Source: Notospermus geniculatus (taxonomy: Eukaryota > Nemertea > Pilidiophora > Heteronemertea > Lineidae). From it: a stretch of 64,000 nt of DNA. Every line of letters starts with the position of its first letter. Positions within the stretch are counted from its first letter, which is position 1. Shown here piece after piece: positions 33,043 through 44,480 of this stretch. Location: positions 1-64,000 of the forward strand of contig NMRB01000942.1 of the NCBI GenBank assembly GCA_002633025.1. The letters are read 5' to 3'. Both the position numbers and the translations under genes were made by a program. A model generated the notes under the pieces. It did not search any database and had not been told where the DNA came from. It saw nothing but the letters and a program-made list of their open reading frames with translations.

Positions 33043-33932
33043 CTCCATCCACTTCCGATTGGCGCGAGGTTTATCAACAATAGCTCCGCAACGCCTGGGC
33101 CGATTTTGATGAATCATACGTCAATCGACCTGTCTTTCTTGGCGGTATCTTATAATCCAAGCATTTTCCAAAATGAATTTCGTTCGGTTTTCCAGTTAAA
33201 TCAGGGCTAATCTTTCCGTCTCATTTAGATCTACCCAGCCTGCTGAAAATTGTGAATAGGCCTATTCAGGGCCTGGTCAACAATAGTTACACTTGATGAC
33301 ACTTCATCGAGTAATCCAAGGCCAGGCGGTCTTTTGTGTGGGATGAGTGGCGATGTCACCTTTACTAACTTGACCTACGATGAATGGGACATATTATTTC
33401 GTGATCTTGATCTTGGGACAATAAGGAAAGGTCGACTACAAAATAAGACTTGGACTGTTGACTGGAGTTTCGACTGAACGTTTTCGATAAATTCTTCGTA
33501 ATTACGATATGGAAGCTTTGATTGAAAATTTGAAAATTGCTTCGTGTACAGAAACAGGAACGCTTTAAAATGACGTTGGTTTCAATTTTTAAAAAAATAT
33601 GCGATCGAAAATCACACATTTTAATAGAAATTTTAAACTTTTGTAAACAATACAACTCATGCAAGTTCATGATATGTTTGGTCTCAAAATGTGGCTTAAG
33701 GCTGTAAATATCTGCCGTTAAAAGCAAAAGTTAATCCGCTGAAGATCCTGGGAAATATTTAAGTTTATTAGCTGTGCATTTACTTATGATTAAGGGTGTA
33801 CTTTTGCCATGGATCCCATGCCATGGCATGTATTTCTGTTCGGACATCATCTCCCCACATTAGTTATATGAACCTTGTAAATACGGGGACGTCTCCACTA
33901 TCACACCTTTTCCTGAAAATGGCCACTTCGTT
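33043..33932. other. No gene recognised
   Basis: AT-rich, no paired repeats. At 33771-33792 TTTACTTATGATTAAGGGTG resembles the end of the 21623-23794 element. Confidence 0.3.
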
Positions 33933-33995
33933 TTTAGCTCACCTGTGGTGAGCTCTTACAATGGTGGTGCGTCCGTCGTCGTTGTTCGTTAAGGT
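33933..33995 (+). repeat. AGCTCAC family, 5' end only
   Basis: TTTTAGCTCACCTGTGGTGA, GCTCTTACAATGGTGGTGCG and TCCGTCGTCGTTG, then unrelated sequence. Confidence 0.6.
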
Positions 33996-34768
33996 GGCGT
34001 CACACATTACTGGACCCTACATCCAGGTCATCATACGAAGGTAAAAAAATTCCAATTTTTTTCGACTTCGACTCTAAATCGGGATGTCCGTGCATGTGGC
34101 CTCCGTGTGCCATCGAATGACCATCTTGGGGCTTTGGGGGGGGGGGTCCGGGAACAACTTCGTGTGTGAGGGAAACATTTTTGGCATGTCAAAAAATTGG
34201 CCGGTGGTCACACGAACTTATCCCTTCGTCTAGCTTTCGTGTGACCATCGGGTCCACCGTATGGTCATCGTGTACCCATCGTGCAGCCATCGCATATTGC
34301 TCGTACAAACTTCGGCTCAAAAACTCGACGCTGACTCGAAGCTCATGCGAAGGCTCACGATGGTCTACTATATGGTACACGAGGTCCTGAGACCTGCGGG
34401 TTGCCATCGGGTTGCCAATTTTAGCCATCATGGACAGTACTAGATGGCAACACGACGGCGGGCCCTAGTCTTTCACAGGCCTGCACCTATAAAAGACCAG
34501 CGTCTGTATAGATATTAAGATCTTGATTTATAACAATGATTCCTCGCGACTTTGTTATTTAAAATATTGTTTGAACTTAATTATCACTTACACCAAGAAA
34601 TGGTGAATTAGTTTACAAATTTGGTAAAAGCTACACAATCGCAAGGAAGTCGACCCAGCAAGTCAGAGTTGTTAGATAGAAACATGGCCTTACATGTCGG
34701 TGTCATTGCTGCTCAACCCATACAACCATTTCATGATCATGGCTAAACCAAAACCTCTCTTTTACACA
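33996..34768. other. No gene recognised
   Basis: Contains CCATCG-rich patches and a G run (34131-34147). Open frames at 34166-34443 show no domain. Confidence 0.3.
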
Positions 34769-34772
34769 TTAA

Positions 34773-35277
34773 GAGGTCAGTCCTGAAAAACTACCACGGT
34801 GTACATAAATTATGATTGACAGGTCATGTGGATAAATTCGGATCTCCTATTGGCCATGATTGTGGTAGGAACTTTCTGAGGTGTGTGGAAAATGCGTAAT
34901 TACCCCACAGACCCAAAAAGCCAACAGGCCATACACTATTATGTGAAGTGTTAGTAGATCTTAGTGTCATTTTCAGGTTCAGTTTCCTGGTTCACAGGGG
35001 GAAAACGGGGAACGATCATAACATCAAATGCTTGTCTGGTATTAGGAAAATGAACCTGAAAATGAGATGCCTTTGGCTTTCAAAAAAGATCAACACCACC
35101 TCGTAACAGTGTCTGGTGTGTTGGGTTTGGATTTGTGAGGGGAATCACAGTTCTGCACACCTCAAATGTTAAGAGCCCTCCTACCACAGTCATGGCCAAT
35201 AGGAGATCGGAATTTACGCACATGATCTGTCAATCATAATTCATGTACACCATCGGCAGTTTTCCAGAACTGACCTC
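34773..35277. mobile_element. MITE, TTAA type
   Basis: TTAA at 34769-34772 and 35278-35281; ends GAGGTCAGT and ACTGACCTC. Arms pair through TCTCCTATTGGCCATGA and its complement. The right TTAA is shared with the next element. Confidence 0.7.
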
Positions 35278-35281
35278 TTAA

Positions 35282-37888
35282 AGCTGACCTTTCCGCACAA
35301 AAAGCCCCCATGCAACGAGCAAGAGAATTGCAAACGCCTGCACACACCTCAAACGAAGGCTCAGAACATGATATACCCCACGAAACCAGGAGGGCGCCAC
35401 CTTATTTGCCTTCGAGCTTTAGACATGTTAGAGGTGTCAACATCCTCTGGTGAGCTCCTGCTGAACAATTTTCTGAAAGAAAAAAAATTGACCCAGCTGG
35501 GAGTCGAATCCGTGCCCTATTTTCTTTGCTCCACCGTCTTACCCGTTCGGCCACTGAACTTGTTGGAAGGCTTTTCTTGTTTTGTCTTATTCGTAGTATT
35601 AGGTATCTTGCAGCTAACCGACGGAACGGACGTAACGGACGAAACGGAGACTTATAATAAATTACCAGCCCCTTTTCCACACGATCGGCTGTCCAGGCGA
35701 ACGCTCCTGTAATGACCAACAAAAGTGGGCGAAACCATTTGTTTGATACCCCATTATTACATAGGGAAGGCAAATAGTCTTGTCGACAGGCATCAACCGT
35801 CATGCTGGGCGCGCCCCCGTGTGACAAATTAAGAAATGATGTTTGTTTTGGAGCAGCATACATCTAGCTTGGCAAAAATCGATAGGCTACTCATGAAACA
35901 AAAGTTGCAATATTAAGAAAGTTTCAAAAGGTGCTGGGGACTTAACAGAGGTTTTCAACTTTGGGGAAATCTCGGGAAGTACTACAGCCATCTTGTTGAG
36001 AATTTCAGGGTTCACACTATGCTCCATATGAATGATCCTGACATAATAACAACCACCTCCTTCTATTGTTTCACAACTTTCTGTAATTAGTCCTTTTGAA
36101 TGCCTTAGAAATTGATGAAGGAATCAATATTTTCCATTGAGACTTTGACTGAATATCCTTGGCATCATGTTGAATAAGATTATCCAAAAGAAAACAAACA
36201 AGTTCCATCACAACAAAGTGTTTTTTAGGATCGAAATATCGGTAAAACTGCCCAGTTTCAACTTTATTCCTGTCTGAGCAAGAGGGTTTCACGCATGATC
36301 ACACGGCTTGACATCACAGGCCAACAACAATACATGGGCCTAACCACTCATGGAGGGGCAAGGGTCATGAATTGACTAATGTCAAATGAATTCTTTACAC
36401 AAGGGCAGTGACCTCACATGTCTGTTATGTTTTGACTATACACACCACTTGTAGAAGTAACCACACGGAAAGGAGACCAACCCCTGTTCATTCAGCTGTT
36501 TTCAGAGACACTTATAAAGGCCCAGATATGCAGGAATCATTTGACCATTACAAGCTGTTACAGCATTGGGCAGTGAGCCCCGTCCCTCTGTAAGAATTGG
36601 TCAGTCCATTCCCCTTTGCACAAAGGCTCTTTAGGCCGGCTGCCAAAAGGCCACTCAGTGCAGCCCTTGGATAAAACAGTAACTTGATAAATCTCATGGT
36701 AGAAATGATGCATTTTCAACCATCCCTGTATGAAAAACTTCACTTTTTACTGGCTGATGTAAAAGTACATAGTCCAGACTATACACTGATGATGTTTTGG
36801 AACAAACTGCTAATGACTGCTTTCCCCTACAGAGCTCTAAAGGACTAATTACAGAAAGTGGTGAAACAATAGAAGGAGCTGGTTGATATTGTCTCAGGAT
36901 CATTGATATGGAACATAATGTCAACCCTGAAATTCTCATTTCCGAGATTTCCCCAAAGTTGAAAACGTCTGTTAAGTCCCCAGCACCTTTTATTTTACTC
37001 AATTCCCTCCGCACAAAATCTCTTATTCTGCGAAGAAGTGCTTCATCAGTGTGGCCGTCATAAGTATCTCGCAATATCTGGGCAGGCAAGTCTCCTCGGA
37101 CATGCGCAAGGACGCGATTTTAATTATTCCGGTGAATGTGCCAGGCATTTCTGATGGCGCCTTTTTCAGGCTGTGTCATTGGCCGTATTACTCTTCTCTC
37201 AGCCGTTTTGATGATGCAGCAAACACATGAATACAATCTACATACGCTGACAATGGTCACACAACATGTGACGGAATCTCCCTGGCACCCCTATCGAGAT
37301 GATTGAGTAGCGCCATGCATGAATTAGATCTTGGCCAATAGACTGACAGACCTTATTACATTAGGCACCATTACATTATGCCGAAGGCGTGGTGACGAAA
37401 ATCATTCTCCAAGCGTGGGGTAGATTGGCGGTAGGGGCATTCATAGTGTAAGACTGTAGTATGGAGACATTTCGTTGGAGAATTAATATCGTACTATACG
37501 TCGCCGCATAAGTAATTTTCGTCCGTTACGTCGCTTAGCTGCAAGATACCTATTATTACGTAAGTCGAAGGTCTACGTCTATGACAAACACAAATCATGT
37601 TTCTGTCAGCTGGCTCGTTGGCCGAGTGGATAGATTGGTGGATTACAAATCAGAAGATCGACGGATCGAATCCCGCCTATAAGTATAAATGAGTACAATT
37701 TTGTTTCTTTGAGTAGTGCGAGAGGTATGCGGAAATGTTGACAGCTCTGTTGCCTGAAGACAAATAAGGTGGCGCTCTCCTGGCGTTGTGGGGTATATCA
37801 TGTTCTGAGCCTTCGTTTGAGGTGTCTGCAGGGCGTTTGTAATTCTCTTGCTCGTCGCATGGGGGCTTTTTGTGCGGATAGGTCAGCT
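35282..37888. mobile_element. 2.6-kb TTAA-flanked element with tRNA-like arms (family B)
   Basis: TTAA at 35278-35281 and 37889-37892; ends AGCTGACCT and AGGTCAGCT; arms pair through GCCCCCATGCAACGAGCAAG and TCAAACGAAGGCTCAGAACA. tRNA-like modules face opposite ways: minus about 35500-35575 (GAGTCGAATCC) and plus 37609-37680 (A box TGGCCGAGTGG, B box GGATCGAATCC). An inner inverted pair (35925-36105 with 36835-36996) marks a nested foldback. Confidence 0.65.
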
Positions 37889-37892
37889 TTAA

Positions 37893-38445
37893 TGTATGCA
37901 TGGGTGATAGTGCGGATTGCATGTAAAAAAACTCACCCAAATCCCACCGGCCACTGTATGATAATAGTTCATAAACGCGACGCGCATTGAGCTTCCCTTC
38001 TGTTGTTTGAGAAATCTTAACCATGTTAACGAGCAGCCAGCGCATTGTGAGCGCTTCGCGTTTATTGTTCGATCAATAGGAGCAGTCAGCCGCGCATATT
38101 GCCAACAGATGACAGCAAAGTTCTAGCGGACCAATGTACAGGAAAATCTACGTGATTGCTGCTCGATCAATAATGACTGGGTCCGCTATATGCATTGAAT
38201 TGGGCCGTAGTGACCCCTATTGGTCAACTCGCTGACAGCTCCTATTGTTTAACAGCCTTCGGAAGCTTACCTCATTACAACTCAAAAGGTGATAAAATAA
38301 TAACCGGCTGTGGTCGCTTACAGAGTACATGAGGTAGAGCGCTGGGCTGGTCATTCATCGTCATTGTAGTGGAGGCGGGGCGAATCGTTCACATTGTTGG
38401 GTCAGCGAGAGCCAATCATAGTTGATGAGGGTTGGGCTTATTGCG
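37893..38445. other. No gene recognised
   Basis: Contains a short inverted pair (CATAAACGCGACGCGCATTG near 37970 and CGCATTGTGAGCGCTTCGCG near 38041) but no gene. Confidence 0.3.
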
Positions 38446-38502
38446 TATGGGCGGTTATGTCCGCATAAATTAGACGTGCACAAAACGTATTTGTAAGTGT
38501 AA

Positions 38503-38858
38503 AGCCTCGTTTATGTCGCCCTTACGTACAGTCAGAACTAGTTGGCAACTGATAATCGGCGCGTAGTTGGAACTAATTAGTCACAACTACAAGGTGACAT
38601 AAGCTCTCGGGCGTCAGCGAGTAACTGGTTGCCAACTAGTTGCAAACTAAAAATATCCAGATCCTGAAAGTCGCACATGTTCAACTTACTTAAAATCAAA
38701 AGAAATCTGTGTCGACATAAGCACTCAAAAGACGGCGATAAACTAGTTCCAGGTAGTTGCGACCGATCGGTATTTTTCTAGTCGGTGGCGACATAAGTTA
38801 TCAGTTGCAACTAGTTGACGCTGTTTCTATCACAGCGTAGGGCGACATAACCGAGGCT
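38503..38858. mobile_element. Harbinger-like MITE, TAA duplication
   Basis: Ends AGCCTCGTTTATGTCGCCCT and its near complement, flanked by TAA (38500-38502 and 38859-38861). Subterminal GCGACATAAG-type motifs repeat several times. The opposite arm of the host inverted repeat lacks it (GTGTAAAACAG), confirming the 3-bp duplication, which is typical of PIF/Harbinger. Confidence 0.8.
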
Positions 38859-39131
38859 TAAAACAGATGTTTTTGTGCCAAAACAGACATTTCTGTGTAA
38901 AAACAGACATACAAAACGTGATTATTTTCGGCTAAACGTGTGTGTATTCCCAAAAGGAATATATTTCTTGCAAAACAGATGTAAGTTTGTCGATAAACAC
39001 GAAGGTTTTACCCGATTTTTATATTTTCTCGCAGAGAGCAAACCGCAGAGGTGTTTGCCAAACGAAGACGCTAGATGGCGCTCGATACTATCGCTGTTTT
39101 TGTGTGCGGTTTCTCGTCCGTCGGAGAACGA

Positions 39132-39202
39132 GCCTCCGTGGCCAAGTGGTTAGCACGCGCGGTTATCAAGCGGAAGTGCGTGGGTTCGAATCCTGTCGTG
39201 AC
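39132..39202 (+). repeat. tRNA-like module (SINE head)
   Basis: TGGCCAAGTGGTTAGCACG (A box) and GGGTTCGAATCCTG (B box) at normal tRNA spacing. The 3' end does not pair with the 5' GCCTCCG, so it is tRNA-derived rather than a working tRNA gene. Confidence 0.6.
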
Positions 39203-40334
39203 ATTTTTTTTCATTTCGTTAGTTTCACTTCATTTTATTTTTTTCTTATCGACTTTGTCAGAAAATTGTGAACAAAATATTGCATTCTTTGAGCCAAAAT
39301 TTTGAAAAATTAGACCTAGGCCTATGAAAAATAATTAATCATCAGAAAAGACTCAAAGACTCTTTTCTGTAATCTCTTACTAGAAGGTGCCTGAGGTCGA
39401 AACTTTGCGAAAGGGGCTTTCATTTTACCAAATAGATGTAAAAATTATTCTGATTGGCCCGGTTCCAGACCTCAGGTTATGAAAGGGGCTGTTCACTTAA
39501 GCTGTCATTTTACCATAATTCTGCTTGGCCTAAGAGTGTAGGACCTACGCCGAAGTCCAGTCGTCAATTTCAGGCAGGTGGACACAAAGGGGTCCTGACC
39601 ACCAGGCCAAGCAGAACAATTTTTACGTCTATTTGGTAAAATGAAGGCTTAAATAAAAGGCCCCTTATGGAGACAACGTATTATATCATTTTGTGTGTCA
39701 TTCTTTCTGCTTTATTTTTTGGATATTCTCCCTCCACAGTACTAATGATGAAATGTTGGCCTCATGATTAATTATTTTTCTCATGATTAATTATTTTTCA
39801 TAGGCCTAGGTCTAATTTTTCAAAATTTTGTCTGACAGCCACGCGAGATTGATATGATAAAAGTCGATAAGAAAAAATAAAATGAAGTGAAACTAACGAA
39901 ATGAAAAAAAAATGTCAGACAAGATTCGAACCCACGCCCTTCCGCTTGATAACCGCGCGTGCTAACCACTTGGCCACGGAGGCGCGTGCTCCAACAAACG
40001 AGAAACCGCAGACTAAAACAGCGATAGTATCGAGCGCCATCTAGCGTCTTCGTTTGGCAAACACCTCTGCGGTATGCTCTCTGCGAGCCGACATCTCTGC
40101 GAGAAAATATAAAAATCGGGTAAAACTTTCGTGTTTATCTACAAACTTACATCTGTTTTGCAAGAAATATATTCGTTTTGGGAATACACACACGTTTGCC
40201 GAAAATAATCATATTTTGTATGTTTTGTATGTCTGTTTTTACACAGAAATATCTGTTTTGGCACAAAAACATCTGTTTTACACTTACAAATACGTTTTGT
40301 GCACGTCTAATTTATGCGGACATAACCGCCCATA

Positions 40335-40650
40335 ATTGCGCATTGTCTTCGCGAGCGTCCTTAGCGGAAGAAACCTAATGCGTTAGGGGTGTTTTTAAAG
40401 TCGACTGACCCAACGCTGTCGACTCGTTATTCAGCCAGGACAGTCGACTTTAACAGACACAATTAAGCACACCATATCACTATGAACTGGCGTGGAAGTA
40501 TGGGGAGCATTTAAGAGGCTTTTTCGAAATCCAAAATCATTGCAACTTGCTTTCCATAACAACGATAGTAGTATTTAATCAATATTATGTGGTCTCAGTT
40601 GGCATTTTGCTGACATTGACATGACAACACCGATCGGGGATCGCTTCACA
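40335..40650. other. MITE fragment and spacer before GPCR 1
   Basis: 40376-40470 (TGCGTTAGGGGTGTTTTTAA, GTCGACTGACCCAACGCTGT) matches the core of the element at 47907-48057. The remainder is unremarkable. Confidence 0.45.
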
Positions 40651-41685
40651 TTAAAGCCTTAAAAAAGAAATGAGCTCGTCCTTGAATACTTTCAACTTAC
40701 TTGAATAAATCAGGAAGTTGAAACTGTTGTTTATAAAAGAGAATGATGTGGAAAAGAAACCCAAGAACAGTAAAGCTTGAGTCTCTTCTGATGTGAAACC
40801 GTGGAATGCTCCAACGATGTAGAGATAATAGTTGAAGATGCCCCAGACTATGACGTAAGGAAGGGTGGTGATCAGGTAAAGGAAACTGACAAACAAAAGG
40901 CTGATTAAACTGTTGTTGTCTGACCGACTTTTGACCACTTTCTCTGACGCATCCCTCTGCGCTGACCCTACCCCCATTATGATCAACATGTTAATAACAA
41001 GAATCAAAATGCATGGCAGTGTATAAGGAAAGAAATCATCATTTATTTCAACAAGAAGGTATTCCTCCAGTTTGGTAAAGCCTGTCACTTTGAAGAAACA
41101 GCTTGGTTTTTGTGTGCCATGGAAGTAGTACACTTTGAAATAAACCAAGATGGGAATATTTATCAAAATAATCAAAGCTATCATGATACCAATCAACCAC
41201 CGGCGTCGGCCATGGGTCATCAGCACATGAATCTTTAAGGGGAACCAGACGCCGACACATCTTTCTAATGAGAACATTACAATAAGGTACGAGGAGATGC
41301 AAGAACATACACGATGCTGATAGCGGAAAATCTTACAGATGACCTGCGGTCCGACCGATAAGGCAGGTTGGATAAAGAAGTAACCGTTGGTCTCTCCAAG
41401 TATTCCGGTCACCACCCATGAAAAGGCACCGTAGAGTAGGGTACCCAGATCCGATCCTGCCAAGGGACCCAGGTACATCACCATAACCTGATCTTTTTTT
41501 CGGCATCTCCAGAACACTATCATGGATAGTATGTTTCCACTGATACCGACGATGATAACAACACCTATTATGTACTTGTTCGTAAACTCGGTCAGCGAAC
41601 GAATAATCAAGAACAGCAATGAGACATTCTCGTGTTGAACTGATGCCGACGAGGATGGTGAATTGGATAACTCGAACGCAACCAT
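40651..41685 (-). CDS. Class A (rhodopsin-like) GPCR, copy 1, intact
   Basis: Single-exon frame of 344 residues, ATG at 41685, TAA at 40651-40653. The N-terminus has an N-glycosylation site (ENVS). Seven hydrophobic segments: TM1 about residues 38-60 with the GN motif (GISGNILSMI), TM3 near 118-143 ending in ERC instead of DRY, TM4 about 157-178, TM5 about 215-240, TM6 with TTLPY, TM7 with NSFNFLIY in place of NPxxY. Cys in ICK (TM3) and PSCFF (second outer loop) can form the usual disulfide. Plasma-membrane receptor; it looks peptide-receptor-like but the ligand is unknown. It heads a six-copy minus-strand tandem array and is nearly identical to copy 2 through the first half of the gene. Intronless structure fits lineage-specific tandem expansion. 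Confidence 0.85.
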   Translation of the reverse strand: MVAFELSNSPSSSASVQHENVSLLFLIIRSLTEFTNKYIIGVVIIVGISGNILSMIVFWRCRKKDQVMVMYLGPLAGSDLGTLLYGAFSWVVTGILGETNGYFFIQPALSVGPQVICKIFRYQHRVCSCISSYLIVMFSLERCVGVWFPLKIHVLMTHGRRRWLIGIMIALIILINIPILVYFKVYYFHGTQKPSCFFKVTGFTKLEEYLLVEINDDFFPYTLPCILILVINMLIIMGVGSAQRDASEKVVKSRSDNNSLISLLFVSFLYLITTLPYVIVWGIFNYYLYIVGAFHGFTSEETQALLFLGFFSTSFSFINNSFNFLIYSSKLKVFKDELISFLRL

Positions 41686-42222
41686 TCAGGGACTTTGTTA
41701 GATACTGGTGTCTGATAAACAGTACGAAGAGATAGCTATTGAGAAATGTGAAGCCTGATTCGAAATAAATAGTAATTTAGAAAAATATCTTCGTTACTTA
41801 TTTATAGCAAAAATTTATTATAAGGTGAGCTTATGAAGTTTTGTTTAAAGTCAGGTACATAAATACAACCTGTTGATTGGCATATCAAACATGACGGATG
41901 TAACAGTTGCAACTACATGTACATGTACGCGTACATGTACAAGGGACGTCGGTACAGTCGTGGAGAGGAATTTCGACGGATTTATCATGCAGTATAGGCA
42001 AGACCAACTTTCTGTGGTAGAAGCAATACAGTTTTACCGCTAGGCCTACTTATAAAAAAACGGACAGCGGAGATCGATTGCTTCGAATCTCATCATTGAT
42101 ATTTTTGACCGGATGGCCAGTTTATGATTTGTGATTTATAGTCTGATCAATTGCTCATCACTTCATCACTCTTTTTTTAACCGCCCCCACCCGTTCTCAG
42201 CATATGTTCAGTTACCTGTATA

Positions 42223-42355
42223 CAGAGTGAGTCAAAAAACTAGACACTTTTTAAAAGGTCCATTGTTTTATTGTGTACCAATATATTGTATTTATTGGTA
42301 CACAATAAAACAATGGGCCTTTTAAAAAGTGTCTAGTTGTTTTTTACTCACTCTG
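42223..42355. mobile_element. Palindromic MITE with TA duplication
   Basis: Near-perfect 133-bp palindrome with ends CAGAGTGAGTCAAAAAACTA and its near complement, flanked by TA (42221-42222 and 42356-42357). Tc1/mariner type. Confidence 0.75.
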
Positions 42356-42584
42356 TAGTGTGTGCCCTTTCTTAACCCTCTTTCATAATTTACGTACTGT
42401 TTTCGCATATCCAGCTTAGACAGAAATGGCTGCCACCCAACACGGTTTGAGCTCTATTTTTTTCTCTCTCCCCTTTTTGTACTTTTTAATTTTATTTTGT
42501 GATTAGTTCATTTCTTCCTTCCAGGGCCAATAATGCTCTTCTTCGGCCCTGGATTCTTGTACTGTGTACATGACGTGTGTACAT

Positions 42585-42728
42585 CAGGGCCGTATTTAAA
42601 GGGGGGCGAGGGGGGCAGTTGCCCCCCTGAGCCAACCAAAAAACGTGATTTTCATGCGGATTTTGGGCAAAAAACGGCAAAAAGAGGTATTCTGCCCCCC
42701 CCCGACCAACAAGTTAAATACGGCCCTG
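42585..42728. mobile_element. MITE, CAGGGCCGTATTTA ends
   Basis: Ends CAGGGCCGTATTTA and TAAATACGGCCCTG, flanked by TACAT (42580-42584 and 42729-42733). G-rich/C-rich inner arms (GGGGGGC, CTGCCCCCC). CAGGGnC ends suggest hAT, although only 5 bp of duplication are visible. Confidence 0.6.
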
Positions 42729-42857
42729 TACATTATTTCCAACAAACCATACATACACACTTCATCAATTTGACTTCAGAGATGTAGTTCTGTAGCTAGT
42801 GTTCCAGTTGCTAATAGTATTGATATAGATATTGAAAATAGAGATCTTTGCGTCACT

Positions 42858-44145
42858 CTAATGGCTTATCAAAGAATTGAACTCATCCTTAAATATTTTC
42901 AACTTACTCGAATAAATTAGGAAATTGAAACTGTTGTTAATCATTGAGAATGATGTGGAAAAGAGACCCAAGAAAAATAACGCTTGTCTTTCTTCTGATG
43001 TGAAACCGTGAAATGCCCCAATGATGTAATGATAGTTGAAGATGCCCCAGACCATGACGTAAGGAAGGGTGGTGATCAGGTAAAGGAAACTGACAAACAA
43101 AAGGCTGATTAAAGATAATATATCACGGATATTTTCGCGGGCCACGAAAATCATTGTTTATTTACAATTTCTTTGTTTATGTCCAATCTTTTTTTGTCTT
43201 ACGAGTAATTTGTTGGTGGCATGCCCCTCTAGAAATTCTTCTGATACCGAAAGTATTCAATTTGGTGGGTTGGCATGTCCCAAAAGTCCAAAATAACATA
43301 ATGTAAACATCCATGTTTACAAACACTGAATGTAAACAATGAAGTCGTGATATATTATCTTTAAACTGTTGTTGTCTGATCGACATTTGACCATTTTCTC
43401 AGATGTGTCCTTCCGCGCTGACCCCACCCCCAATATAATCAAAACGTTGACGAAAATAATCAAAATGCAAGGCAGTGTGTAGGGAAAGAAATCGTCACTG
43501 ACTTCGACGAGAAGATATTCCTCCAATTTGGACAGGTCGCTAACTTTAAAGAAACATGTTGAATTTGTTGTATCACGGAAGAAGTACACTTCGAAATGGA
43601 CCAAGATGGGAACATTTATCAAAATATTAAATCAAAGCCGACATGAAACCAATCATCCACCGGCGTCGGCCATGGGTCATCAGCACATGAATCTTTAAGG
43701 GGAACCAGACGCCGACACATCTTTCTAATGAGAACATTACAATAAGGTACGAGGAGATGCAAGAACATACACGATACTGATACCGGAAAATCTTACAGAT
43801 GATCTGTGGTCCGACCGATAAGGCAGGTTGGATAAAGAAGTAACCGTTGGTCTCTCCGAGTATTCCGGTCACCACCCATGAAAAGGCACCGTAAAGTAGG
43901 GTACCCAGATCCGATCCTGCCAAGGGACCCAGGTACATCACCATAACCTGATCTTTTTTTCGGCATCTCCAGAACACTATCATGGATAGTATGTTTCCAC
44001 TGATACCAACGATGATAACAACACCTATTATGTACTTGTTGGTAAACTCGGTCAGCGAACGAATAATCAAGAACAGCAATGAGACATTCTCGTGTTGAAC
44101 TGATGCCGACGAGGATAGTGAATTGGATAACTCGTACGTACCCAT
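42858..44145 (-). pseudogene. GPCR copy 2, broken
   Basis: Starts MGTYELSNSLSSS at 44145 and matches copy 1 through TM4, where a 4-base insertion near 43624 shifts the frame (ends ...SALI). The next frame covers TM4/TM5 to SRSDNNSL-equivalent (43317-43622), then a 248-bp MITE (43113-43360) interrupts the gene. TM6-TM7 to the C-terminus follow (42858-43108). Both lesions are defined by comparison with copy 1. Not expected to give a receptor. Confidence 0.85.
43113..43360. mobile_element. MITE inserted in GPCR copy 2 (TTAA duplication)
   Basis: Perfect 15-bp ends AGATAATATATCACG, flanked by TTAA (43109-43112 and 43361-43364). Copies 1 and 3 of the GPCR read GATTAAACTG at the site, so the empty site is known. 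TTAA fits piggyBac or Kolobok. A second, one-ended copy in reverse orientation lies at 49974-50150. Confidence 0.9.
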
Positions 44146-44271
44146 TTTTCAGGAACATTGTTGGACAATGTGTCGGATAAACAATACGCTAAGGTAAATG
44201 AGAAATGTGAAGCCTGAGGTGAAGTAAATAATGATTAAGATAAATATCTTCGTTACTTATTTATAATCAGG

Positions 44272-44279
44272 TATAAATA
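44272..44279 (-). promoter_or_regulatory. TATA-like box upstream of GPCR copy 2
   Basis: Minus-strand GTATTTATACC 127 bp before the ATG. The same motif lies at a similar distance upstream of copies 3 and 4, so it is the best core-promoter candidate. Confidence 0.4.
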
Positions 44280-44480
44280 CATACATGTACTTGTTACGTG
44301 CCATCTCAATGTATCATGACAGCGACGAATTGGTACATTGTAGATCCGTTCGTTGGCTTCATTGTCAGGATGAAACTCCAAGTGACCAAAAGACAAAAAC
44401 AACAGAATTGACGCAACGATTGCATCTACATGTAGAAAGTCGTCGACAGAGATAGAGGGGAGTGTGTTCCAATGTGGTAG

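Larger units (their letters stand above)
38446..40334. mobile_element. Large inverted repeat with tRNA-like arms (family C)
   Basis: Left arm 38446-39345 (interrupted at 38503-38858) and right arm about 39781-40334 are complementary from ATGGGCGGTTATGTCCGCAT inward to TAATTAATCAT. tRNA-like modules: plus 39132-39202 (A box TGGCCAAGTGG, B box GGTTCGAATCC), minus 39915-39984. The about 435-bp centre holds another inverted pair (TCATTTTACCAAATAGATGT and its complement). Confidence 0.7.

Noticed and set aside
35402-35863. 153-codon minus-strand frame
   Set aside because: Runs across the tRNA-like arm of the 35282-37888 element; the frame is fortuitous.
39132-39202. Functional tRNA gene
   Set aside because: A and B boxes are good but acceptor ends do not pair, and an inverted copy exists at 39915-39984; treated as a SINE head. 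The same reasoning applies to the tRNA-like modules at 37609, 55628 and 56228.
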